Below, in pieces: positions 54,834 to 64,000 of a stretch of 64,000 nt of DNA. This stretch comes from Hyposmocoma kahamanoa (taxonomy: Eukaryota; Arthropoda; Insecta; Lepidoptera; Cosmopterigidae): contig NW_020653337.1 in assembly GCF_003589595.1 (NCBI RefSeq), forward strand, positions 2,680,935 through 2,744,934, in the 5' to 3' direction. Numbering within the stretch: position 1 is the stretch's first letter; each line of letters begins with the position of its first letter. The position numbers and the translations under genes were made by a program. The notes below the pieces were generated by a model, which had not been told where the DNA came from, ran no database searches, and worked only from the letters and a program-made list of their open reading frames with translations.

Positions 54834-55368
54834 TTCGTTTCAATCCATTTTGAACAAAAAGTAAGCAAATAAGTGACTGACCTGACCATAGACGGTTTAG
54901 TGATGGCAAATTATAACGCCAACTACAAATCGATTAATTAATTCAATGAATCGGCTTGTTCAATTGAGTCATACTAGCGGTTCTCTTTACATAACCTATA
55001 TATAATATTTAAAATTTCAATTTAAATCCTTCAAATCCTTACACTTAGATACTCGTTCGCTTACGATTTAATAATCGATTACTAAACTTTAATAGATTGA
55101 ACCGAATGTTTTTTTTTTCGAACAGCACTATGCAACCATAGGTAACTCATAGTAGTATAGAGGAATAATAACCTCACTTTTGGACTACCATTTTTCAAAT
55201 GATTTTATGATGCTATTCAAATGAATATTGTTGGAAAAAGTGATGATATATCAAGTCGAAATATTCGAAATATATGTGAAACTGTTACTTATTCGATTTA
55301 TTGAGTGATTGCTTTAGAATTTTAACCAAACAGGTTACTTTTTGTTCAAAATGGATTGGAACAGACTA
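54834..55368. mobile_element. inverted-repeat element MITE-K (~535 bp)
   Basis: CAATCCATTTTGAACAAAAAG at 54841 has an exact reverse copy ending at about 55357, with weaker pairing outward. The interior is AT-rich and non-coding. Target duplication not fixed. Confidence 0.6.
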
Positions 55369-55443
55369 AAGTAACAATACTCTGCACATCGAAGACGGAT
55401 TACAAAACTTTGGAAAACGTGTGACCTCAGAGCAGAAGTCTAT

Positions 55444-56339
55444 GGGCGCCTTCAAATTAGACGCTTATAGAAGTGCTGCAATGGCACCATTGTGGCGCTG
55501 CCGTCGCGCTATTACTAATTTTCATATAATAAATATCTCGGTTTACATTTCTAAAACATCACGTAGCAGAACTAATTAGGGCACCCATTCTTCTGTGAAT
55601 AGAATCAGTATGGTATATGGGGAGCTTTGCAGTCGAGTGCCAGATTTGGATGTTTTCTATGATTCTTTGCCTTTGTTTAAACGTTGTGTATTGCAATCGT
55701 TGTCAGGTAAGTTAACTGTAAAATAATATATTATGTGTTAATATTGCTTAATTACGTGACTCTTGATAAGCGTCCATGTTGTCAATTATTGTATAAAATT
55801 ATATTATAGCTTTTAAATAATGTTTAAATTAATTTATAGTTGTATAAAACCAATTATAATTACTTCAAATTCAAATTGTTTATTCTACAGTGACAAATAA
55901 TGTATGAATGTCGTGTACTCCTTAATGGGATATGTATTAGAAATTAAAATAATTAATCGCCTCCTTGGCCAAACGGTTACCATGCCGGACAGCCACGCAG
56001 AAGTCCCGGTTCGATTCCCGGGCCAAGATAATTATTTGAGGGCCTACATTTATTCTCTCCTGAGTTTGGGTGTAATTTTTATTATCTATGCGTGTGTCCA
56101 TGGCAGCGGCGATACAGGGTTAGCGCGCGGCAATGAGTGTGTGCGTTTATTAATTATTTAAGTGTTTAGGAAAGTGTAATAAGTATTCTGTGGATGTACC
56201 TTATTAAATAAAATATTTAGAAGCGCAGTTGCAGAGCCACTGTCGTCACACACGCGCGCCACATAATTACTGAAATGCCACAGATGCGCGACTGCCGCGT
56301 CACTGCAGCGCTTCTACAAGCGTCTAATGTGAAACTCCC
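55444..56339. mobile_element. Harbinger-like inverted-repeat element with a SINE inside
   Basis: The left GGGCGCCTTCAAATTAGACG, then CTTATAGAAGTGCTGCAATG, is matched by the reverse of the right CACTGCAGCGCTTCTACAAG and CGTCTAATGTGAAACTCCC. It has the same kind of ends as 43115-43984. A SINE-d copy lies inside (55948-56118). A 3-bp duplication is not clean here (CTA/TTA). Confidence 0.7.
55948..56118 (+). mobile_element. tRNA-derived SINE (SINE-d) copy 2
   Basis: The head CTTGGCCAAACGGTTACCATG, box B CGGTTCGATTCCCGGG and paired ends CTTGG / CCAAG are well kept. The T-loop would be eight bases, so it is not a standard tRNA. The body GGGCCTACATTTATTCTC and GTGTCCATGG match copy 1 at 5895-6068. 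The 85-codon frame over it is an artefact. Confidence 0.75.
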
Positions 56340-56609
56340 TTAAGATATCAAGGTCCTCTGAAAGTTACTAAGACGTAGCAAATGATATATCAAACGAATC
56401 AAACAGATTAATTGTCAGATCAAAGGGCACGTCGTTCCCCGCACGTAAATCATATTCAATACAAGATAGTGAAATACGTCTCGATCCTTAACGATGTGGG
56501 ATAGTTCTCAATCAATACAAGCCGTGGAGATTGTAAATCAATCTTAGATTCCTATACAACTTGAAACCTGTAGCGTCTATATGACCCCTACCCTGGTTGG
56601 TCGAAGAAA

Positions 56610-56682
56610 CCGGAATCATTACTGCTTGGCCATAGAAACATATAAGGTGGCAGTACTTCCCTGGAGAGTTCCACTGCTACTA
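56610..56682 (-). mobile_element. SINE-a short fragment
   Basis: GGAATCATTACTGCTTGGCC and AAGGTGGCAGTACTTCCCTG correspond to the reversed 5' half. Confidence 0.65.
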
Positions 56683-56714
56683 TATGAATTTAGAATCTTT
56701 AGGAAACAATTGTG

Positions 56715-56850
56715 ATTGGTTGTTGCAGTGGTGCTGCAGTGTATGTGGTCGCTAGATGACGAGGACCCGGGTTCGATTGCCGGTAAAACCAATTTGGGAA
56801 ACTAACTTTTCTAAACTTTTCGTCTCTAGTTAGAGACCAGGGGCCAAATT
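56715..56850 (+). mobile_element. tRNA-derived SINE (SINE-c), partial
   Basis: GACCCGGGTTCGATTGCCGG (box B) and AAACCAATTTGGGAAACTAAC match the family. The CCCCGGAG body is missing. Confidence 0.6.
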
Positions 56851-57278
56851 CTGCAATTTTTTTTTTAAACCACTAGCTATTGCAATTCCACTGAGACTTG
56901 AGGTTATATTGCAATTATGGATAGTATTTGTTATTGTGCTAAAGTCTAGTTGCAATGGCAGTTGAGCCTCAATAACGTCAGTGGAATGGCAGTGATTGCT
57001 AGTGATTGATTCATTCATTCAATCACTAACAATCGATGATGCCTTACTAAAGCTATAATGGAAATTACTATGCATATCTTAATTATTGTCTCGTTTAATC
57101 AGCAATTTAGTCTTCAAATTAAAATTATATAATATTAGTGCACTACGCCATCGATGTGACATCACAGAATAACCAAAAAATTGCAATGGCAGTTGAATAG
57201 CAGCTCGATGGCTAGCTTCTGTCAAACCACTACTCTTAAGGTACGTATGTAAACGTACAAAATCCTGCCAATAGTGGG

Positions 57279-58056
57279 CTTTACACAGACACTATATCGC
57301 GCGTGATATAGCAATCGTGCGCGATTGAGCGCGCGTGTCAAGACGTTAGAAGGATAATCTCAGTACAGAGTACTAAAAAAACCGACCTCAAAAGTACGTG
57401 GAATTACGACTATTTGCTAAGTTTTATTGAAATATCCCCTAGTTCGCCACTATACAAGACTTGACGCTGGAGGTAATAAAAATAGGTTCTCACTACGACA
57501 CTACTCAAAGTATATTGAGAGAAAAACGCCTTGAATGGGAGAAATAGCAAAATCAACCATTAAAGTAACTGCTCCTAAATTAAAGTTAGGCGCTATTTAT
57601 TAAAATGAATCTTCATGCGTGAACAGTCACCCTTCGAGGTGGATGATTTTCTTCAAAATGAAATGGGACCACTATGGAAGTACCCCCCTTCCAACAAAAA
57701 AAGAATCATGAAAATCGGTTCACAAACACCGGAGTTATCGCGTAACATACATATAAAAAAAAAGAACATACTGTCGAATTGAGAACCTCCTCCTTTTTTG
57801 AAGTCGGTTAAAAAGGGAAAGACTACGCGATTGCGTTCAACAGTTGCGCACTCCAACACGCGCCAGTTTCACGTGATCTATCCTGCGCTAGTAGCTTTTA
57901 CACGGACGCTCTTTCCGTTATAACAAAAACGAATACGAACATTCGCGCGCGAAAGTACGTTAGCTTAAAAATTCAAAGAGGTAATCGCGGTAAAGGCATT
58001 CCCGCGCGCTACCCCGTAGACTCCTGATCACGCGCGATAGAGTGATTGTGTAAAGG
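57279..58056. mobile_element. inverted-repeat element MITE-H, holding an AACCGAC-end repeat
   Basis: CTTTACACAGACACTATATC and GCGCGTGAT at the left are matched by the reverse of the right GATCACGCGCGATAGAGTGA and TTGTGTAAAG. GC-rich arms surround the AT-rich inserted repeat (57380-57809). Without it the unit is about 350 bp. Confidence 0.75.
57380..57809 (-). mobile_element. AACCGAC-end repeat, full-length copy (430 bp)
   Basis: It runs from AACCGACCTCAAAAGTACG to TTTTTTGAAGTCGGTT and aligns along its length with 9517-9939 in reverse. It is inserted inside MITE-H. Confidence 0.85.
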
Positions 58057-58292
58057 TAAGCTATCGGCACTCTCTCGACACACAACTGAGATATTTTAAA
58101 ATTAGCAGACTTGGGGCGATTGTCTGGCACATCATTATATCATAGCCTTGATATAATAAAGCCACATGTGATCATACGTCAAAAGCGCTTTTACCACATG
58201 ATATTGTACGAACTCGACTGAAAAAACTGCATTCGTAATCATCAATTTGCTCAATTCACAAGACTGTGACTCATGGAGGTGGCTTAGCCTTA

Positions 58293-58732
58293 GGGCGCGT
58301 TTCCATTATATCATGACGACAGATAGTCGTGCAGTTTAAAGTGTCGTGGCTTGTATATTTAAATGAAGTTTTTCACACATAGAATAACACGATTAACTGT
58401 CATTCACGACTTTTTTACATTACGACAGATTGTCGTGACAATAGGAAGAGCTAGAACGACAGTTGTCCGATGATAAATAAAACGTCACGATAAAAATGTG
58501 ACAACAGATAATCGCAGTAACAAACAATTCTGTCGTGCAATCGACAAGCCAGCTGCCGTGTACCGACAAATTGTCGTCACTATCTAGTGGGAACAGCTAC
58601 ACACGGCAGTCGTTCGACGATAAAATAAACGTTCACGACACAGTCACGACAGATAGTCGTGATATGGGAACAGCCTACTCGCGACAGTGGGCAACGCTAA
58701 ATAAAACGTTACGACATAATAAAAACGCGCCT
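58293..58732. mobile_element. Harbinger-like element rich in short palindromes (440 bp)
   Basis: TTA stands on both sides (58290-58292, 58733-58735). The ends are GGGCGCGTTTCCATTATATC and, reversed, AGGCGCGTTTTTATTATGTC. Inside, ACGACAGATAGTCGT-type palindromes and GGGAACAGC...CGACAGT...AATAAAACGTTACGACA units repeat in diverged tandem. The 77-codon frame at 58535 lies over these units. Confidence 0.75.
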
Positions 58733-58739
58733 TTAGCGA

Positions 58740-60300
58740 CTGTAAAACAAGGGCAATTAGATGTATAAAATGAAAGAACAAAAGGCTTTAACAAAAATAC
58801 AATGATATGAAAAGGTACAACAGTATAAAATACTCCCTAAACAGTCTTATGAACAGTCCACTTACCCCAAGAGGGCCTACGTACGTATTGTAATGATGAA
58901 AAATAAGTAAATCACGTAAAGTTGGGGTTTTAAGTGAGGATACTTCATGAGCACGTCCTCTCGCTTTAAGAATTTTGATGGGAGTAATGACGGAACGAAC
59001 CAACGTAAGAGTAACGAAGAAAAGGAGCTAGAGAACAATTCAAAATTTCAAATGTAAGTGTGGCCAGGGGTCAGAAAAGAGGGTGATAAAAAATGAGATG
59101 AAGGAGGTCGCATCGTCGCAATGGAATCTTAAATGGATTTTTTTCGCTAGACATGAGGTTATAGACAATTGTGTACGGCCCGGCGCCGTTTGAAGACGTC
59201 ACGGTAGGGAATTTTTAGTTGACGAATGGTAATATAACATTATGTTATGATATTACAGTTGAAATTCCAATTATAACGGTCGTAGCTACTAAAACGAAGC
59301 TGCGGTAAGAACGGCAGGCTTCCGAAGGTTATTCACCCAGCTTCCAACATTACGATTGATCTGAAGAGAGGTTAGGTGCGAGCACGATGTGGCGGCGGTA
59401 TGCTTCGGCATGTCTAAGATGCCGCGACGTGATAGTCGTCAGTGCGCACTTGCACATAGGAATGCCGAAGGATTGCTTTCAATGCCGTCCTGCCAATAGA
59501 GGCCGGGTCTAAAACGGGAAAGCCAGCAGCTTGATTTTGATTGCCTCTCCCGATCGGAAACTGCGTCTCTTCCGAGTCAAGGCGCATAATTGCGATTCAC
59601 AACTGGCCGATCGGAAACTTTTGACATTTATAATGGGAACAATAGTTGATTTAACTCACACATTACAAAGATATAGTAGGAATCTGGGGGTCTACTCTCG
59701 ATCTCCGTCCGAAACAATTACTGCCAAATAAGCAATACTTGACCAAATGAAAAGACGCGTGATGCGAATGAAGCTACATACTTGATACTTGTCTTTTAAG
59801 ACCCCCCTGGTTCATCTTCTCGCTCAGTAACCCATCTGATTTCGAGACCACCCTATCTGATCGATTCCGATTTGCATCAAAATCAGGACGCAGGTATGTA
59901 AACACATTCACTTGAGCCTAATAATTGCCCTGTCTCAAAGTAGTGAATGTCCACAGAATACCTTACACTACGTATTAGTACATATAAATAAACCTACCCA
60001 GTAATACGTAAAATTATATATAATTAATTGCCATTATTAATATGATTTGCACACGTACAATTTTATTGATTAAACGTAGCCTTCAAAAGTTGGGTTACAT
60101 CTACTTCATATACTGTAATTTTTACTTAATATTACGATTGAAACAAATATTGTTCGTTTTTGGTCTATTGTAACAAAACTATTTCTTTTTGTAACCTGAT
60201 TGTGAGAGAAATTAAATAGTATGCATGTAACGTAAAAATTGTAAATGTCACAGTACCCATCCTATGTAAAATGGACCATAGTTTGGATTTTACTATTTCT
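58740..60300. other. unassigned DNA with a GC-richer block
   Basis: 59160-59600 is richer in GC than its surroundings (CGGCCCGGCGCCGTTTGAAG, GATGTGGCGGCGGTATGC) but shows no ORF above 66 codons and no rRNA or LINE motif I recognise. The rest is AT-rich. Confidence 0.4.
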
Positions 60301-60309
60301 GGAATTCAT

Positions 60310-60430
60310 TTAACGTGGTTTCCATATAACGCGATAGTGGTTTCTATATAACACGGTACGAGTAATCTAATTCTTATAACGCGGTTTCCATATAACGCGG
60401 CATTGGTTTCTATTTAAACAACGCGGGATT
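60310..60430 (+). repeat. short degenerate repeat cluster
   Basis: ATAACGCGGTTTCCATATAA and its variants occur about four times in 120 bp (ATAACGCGATAGTGGTTTC, ATAACACGG, ATAACGCGGCATTGG). Confidence 0.6.
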
Positions 60431-60760
60431 TAATCGCTCTAAATCAATCTAATTCATTAATGCGTAGCCAAATATTTTATATTATGTAAGGGAACGAGAT
60501 TAATGAAGAAACGTTTATGGACATCGATGTATAAACAACTGCAGCTAAAAAGTAATGTGATATTAATGATCTAACCACTGTAAGAATAACAAGATTAATA
60601 ATGTACCAACGTGAATCATCAATATCACGTGTCAATGGGAAAGTCTAATCGATTTAATGGTGATGTAATAATTTTATGAAACCTTGTTTATTGCCCTTCT
60701 TCTTTGTTCTTATTTAAGAGATACGCTCATGTCGGTGGAATAATAGCCAACCCTCTTTGA

Positions 60761-60990
60761 TCAGCGCCCAAACTTTTTCCCTTATCGTAGTAATAATATC
60801 GTAGTAACTTCGTCTCGGTTGTCCTCTGCTTCTCTTTCCATCATTCTTCCCTTCTATGATGTTTCTAAGACAACTGTCGTGACGTATCAGAGATGCCCAA
60901 GAATTTCTCCCCTTCGGTTCTCTATTGTCTCTAATAAGCTTCTTTAGGGATGAATTGTCCTTAATAAGCTTCTTTAGGGATGAAATTAAA
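60761..60990 (-). pseudogene. RTE-like LINE ORF2 fragment
   Basis: The minus strand reads residues like WASLIRHDSCLRNIIEGRMM, in place of the usual GHVLRHDSLLxxIIEGK, then REAEDNRDEV and a stop. Only about 200 bp remain. At 60932-60985 a 28-bp unit, TAATAAGCTTCTTTAGGGAT..., is repeated in tandem at its 5' side. Confidence 0.55.
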
Positions 60991-61109
60991 AATAGTCATG
61001 TCTACTATGAGACCGTGTTCTTAATTATTATGGTCGTCTATTTCACGTTTTATAACTGTGAAAGGGCCTGTGATATTTATCACTGTATGTACATCATTAT
61101 CGACTGCCC

Positions 61110-61297
61110 TGTAAAAGAGTTCGTCCAGGGAAGTACTGCCACTTTACCTATTTCTGGCGTCAAGCAGTAATGTCGGCATAACTGCGTTCCGGTTTTGAAT
61201 GGTAAGGGTGCTAGTGAAATTACAGGCCCATGGAACTTGTCATCCCTTAGATCTTTGCGATTTAAAGCTCTGAGTGGCACTAGTACAGATAGCCGTG
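61110..61297 (+). mobile_element. SINE-a, 5' piece of an interrupted copy
   Basis: AAAAGAGTTCGTCCAGGGAA to TAGCCGTGTCGTTTA follows the family, with a deletion of the CTCAGGGTGACGGG part. The copy resumes at about 61604. Confidence 0.75.
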
Positions 61298-61299
61298 TC

Positions 61300-61603
61300 G
61301 TTTAAGGATCGAAACACAAAACTGCGAATCGACGCGGTGCGAATTCAAAAGCGGCAAGGCATCTCACTGCCTCCAGGTAATCATTCCTTCGACTATCGTC
61401 AACCGTACTGAACGTATTTTTTAAACTAGGTAGCGACATGGATCATATAAAAAGTATTGCACTGCTGTTATTCATAAGAAAGTCTAGGGAAACAACACAA
61501 AGAAGATTAACATCGCAGGAATGCGCGATGCGGAGCAATTCGCAAATTCTTGCGAGGTCGTAGATTTCTGCGACGCGACGTCGTATCGCAGTTTTGTGTT
61601 TCG
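61300..61603. mobile_element. inverted-repeat element MITE-I inserted in the SINE
   Basis: GGATCGAAACACAAAACTGC at the left is matched by the reverse of GCAGTTTTGTGTTTCGGCCC at the right, continuing with GACGCG-type sequence (~35 bp). SINE-a sequence lies on both sides in register. The 97-codon frame at 61521 crosses the right junction. Confidence 0.7.
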
Positions 61604-61662
61604 GCCCAGCAACAAGCGCACTCTGCTTGTTCATACCGGTACTAGGTTTCATAAAAAAATTG
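61604..61662 (+). mobile_element. SINE-a, 3' piece of the interrupted copy
   Basis: CAAGCGCACTCTGCTTGTTC, GGTACTAGG and the A-run tail correspond to the family end (CAGGCGCACGACTTGTTCGT ... TATAAAAAAA). Confidence 0.6.
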
Positions 61663-61664
61663 TT

Positions 61665-62335
61665 AACTTCCGTAATATCTCTTCTTTATCTGGAATTTTA
61701 TCAAATATCAACCAACTAAAACCACCCAATAAGTTTCATGTCTTTATTTGCGATCATTTAATGGCGTATTTAAAATTTGCAATAATTTCTCGAATTCATA
61801 ATCGGTTCATATAGTTCAGTCAACGTTTAACTACCGATCAAATTACCAGGTGTAACAGCACTCTCTAATCTAGACAATAAACCGACAGACGGGCAGCAGA
61901 CGACAGTGAAAGTGTAACAAAGATCAACAGTGTGCCAATTGAAATTGCCAATGATTGACGACGTTGATCCATTAATGGAGCTAGATGTTATTTGAATTAC
62001 GGCTTAGACAACTAACGTAATAACGAGCACGTGAAGCTTGACACTGTAACGTTAATTCAACTCTATGCCGCTTACGATAAGAACTTTCCAAAGTCCAAAA
62101 TATCAAGCTTGCTGTGCTCTTATTTCCATAGCTATGAGTACCGAAGCAACGAAACTACCTGGACATTACCGGGAAACTTCAGGTCAGAATGAAATTAGAA
62201 AAGTAGTATTTACAAATGTAATCTGAATAAAGGTAGCACTTAAACAAATCCGACAGCAGCCGAATTCACATCAAAAAGTAATATTCCACGTTATCTTTGA
62301 GAAAATCAAGATTTTTTTAAATGCCATCAGAATTT
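61665..62335. other. unassigned DNA
   Basis: No gene or repeat recognised. Confidence 0.4.
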
Positions 62336-62336
62336 T

Positions 62337-62605
62337 TTTTATAATATCAAATAACGGGACGAACAACTCGTGCGCCAGAAGGTACTACACGCCTGTCCAT
62401 TACAGTTGCAGTGCCACTCAGAGCATTAAATCGCAAAGGTCTGTAGGGCACTGCCACATCTGACAAATGCCTGTAATTTCGCCAGCTCTCTTTTCCTTCA
62501 AAACCAGAATAGTGCTAACATTACTGCTTGGCGGCAGAAATAGGTAATGTGGCAGTACTTCCCTGGAGAAACTCTTTCACAAGGAGTCGACTCTTTCTAC
62601 TGCTA
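62337..62605 (-). mobile_element. SINE-a, reverse copy of a head-to-head pair
   Basis: It runs from the reversed tail (TTTTTTTTATAATATCAAAT) to TTCTACTGCTACTAAAA. A small deletion lies after CACTGCCACATCTGACAAAT. Confidence 0.85.
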
Positions 62606-62636
62606 CTAAAAGGATATTCTATCCAGATATATTTTA

Positions 62637-62910
62637 GAAGCAGTAGAGGTCGTTGTGAAAGACATCGTTCAGGGAAGTTCTGTCACCTTACCTACTTCTA
62701 CCGCCAAGCAGTAATTACATTCCAGTTTTGAAGAGTAGGGGTGCCGATGGAATTCCAGGTAAATGGGACTTGTCTACTTATGTCTCAGGGTGACGGGCGC
62801 AGTGGCAGTGCCCATCAAATCTTTGCGATTTAAAGCTCTTAGTAGCTAACTGCTATGGACAGGCGTGTCGCTTACAACCAGGCGCACGACATGTTCGTCC
62901 CGTCTAAAAA
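62637..62910 (+). mobile_element. SINE-a, forward copy of the head-to-head pair
   Basis: It runs from AAGCAGTAGAGGTCGTTGTG to CAGGCGCACGACATGTTCGT and the A-rich end. Its 5' end faces that of the previous copy about 30 bp away. Confidence 0.85.
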
Positions 62911-63027
62911 ACATATATCACATCAAAATATGTATGTATTATGTGGTACTACGTAACAAATAGTTATGGTCTTTTCACTACCACGGTAGTCACTGCTAGT
63001 TACACGTCAAAAATATAGAACAAAATA

Positions 63028-63314
63028 CATTGACTTACAAATAAATGGACGACGGGTCTAATACAAAAACCACGAAAAAAATGTCCCAAGTCAACCTATT
63101 TAAACGTTAGTGACATGTAAAGGAATATGAAAAAGCTAAAACGTTGAATTTAAATTGTAGTGTCATCGCAGTACTGTCTAATTTTGCTTGCTTCGCTGTC
63201 AGTCGAACAAACGAAGACTAAAGCGTGAATGACGCTCTGTATACGATTTTAACGCCCTATAAGTTCGGACACTTTTTAGCGCGGACCCGACGTCCATATA
63301 ATTGTAAGTCAATG
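63028..63314. mobile_element. MITE-A copy 7 (287 bp, TSD ACAAAATA)
   Basis: Long subfamily in reverse orientation. Perfect 8-bp duplications ACAAAATA stand at 63020-63027 and 63315-63322. Confidence 0.95.
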
Positions 63315-63324
63315 ACAAAATACA

Positions 63325-64000
63325 ATAATTCCGAAATTTCAGAGTGAGGTATTATCAAAATCATGTGTATTACTTCTTTGAACTTTAGTTAAAATACCTA
63401 TTCAGATCTCTGCTAATGTAACTTCATTTTATGGCATTAATTCTAGAAAGCTCAATTTACTGTCTACGACAAGTATTTCTCGGGCTAGTTAATTGCCTCA
63501 ATAACTACCATAGCAGGAGACATTTAAATTGAACCTAAAATTAAACTTCAATTGTAGCCTTTTAAGGTAATGGTAAATAAATAATAATTTTATAGCACAT
63601 TTCTAAATAACTTGCAGAGACAGCTTTATCTCGTAGCATTGTCTACGGGGGTAATTTAATTAGGAAGTTCAGATTAGAGCAATCGTTAATAACTTTTATT
63701 CAAGGGTTATGAATTAAACTACGTGGTTTAATAGACAATAGGTTGTCTTAGATGGTTTATGAAGTTAATTAAATTGTACATTAGAAACGAAACTACATAC
63801 ATCAAAAGTGACTAAAGATCACGTTTCTGACAATTACTGAAAAACTTTTTTTTTTCATCAAGGTGACACTCGCAGTCATAAGGCTTGACATGAAGGTTTC
63901 ATCATGTTTTCTTATGTAAAGTAAAAGATAATAAAGGTATAAAGACAATTTGAAATGAAACTGACTGACTTCAAGGCTGACTCTATGGGATCTGTAAACA
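63325..64000. other. unassigned AT-rich DNA to the window end
   Basis: No gene or repeat recognised. Confidence 0.4.

Noticed and set aside
55955..56022. A functional tRNA gene
   Set aside because: Repeat family SINE-d has the same head at 5895-6068, and the T-loop would be eight bases, so this is a SINE head.

Overview
This window looks like repeat-rich, AT-rich nuclear DNA from a moth or butterfly. The reasons are the families present: the short repeat with AACCGAC ends, tRNA-derived SINEs of lepidopteran style, RTE and Jockey/CR1-type LINE tails, a mariner, a Penelope-like element and a Transib. I found no exon of an ordinary host gene and no rRNA, CRISPR or bacterial feature. Every coding signal I can support belongs to a mobile element. 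One assembly gap of ten N lies at 23208-23217. All homology calls come from reading the sequence, with no database search.

The most important feature is a structurally complete Transib (RAG1-type) DNA transposon at 32896-35766. It has terminal inverted repeats starting CACATAGGAGTATT, a perfect GC-rich 5-bp target duplication (CGTGC), and a transposase in two exons on the minus strand. The splice joins in frame. The protein keeps a GRP nonamer-binding-like motif, the D-D-E catalytic residues and the Cys-Cys/His-His zinc ligands of the RAG1 core. No break is visible, so it may be recently active.

Layout. 1-5 kb: a 528-bp inverted-repeat element (MITE-B), SINE pieces, a MITE-A copy, a LINE 3' end and a 1.2-kb foldback. 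5-10 kb: tRNA-SINEs, LINE tails, an intact 386-codon LINE-type ORF1 in a unit without ORF2, and AACCGAC repeats. 10-13 kb: a minisatellite, a hAT-type element and a three-level nest (A inside B inside C). 14-20 kb: SINEs and a Penelope-like insertion with 416-bp inverted arms, 11-bp target duplications and an uninterrupted paralogous site nearby. 20-32 kb: three MITE-A copies, one MITE-C and decayed LINE pieces. 33-36 kb: the Transib. 36-39 kb: a TA-flanked element, then a decayed mariner inserted in a SINE. 40-52 kb: SINE-a copies, RTE tails, a Harbinger-like nest inside a SINE, a second ORF1 copy and a Tc1/mariner-type remnant. 53-64 kb: two more MITE-A copies, several inverted-repeat elements with others inside them, and a head-to-head SINE pair.

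The elements do not form a pathway. They form a layered record of insertions, and the target duplications make many steps readable: MITE-A into B into C, Penelope into a repeat, mariner into a SINE, and a Harbinger-like element into another SINE.
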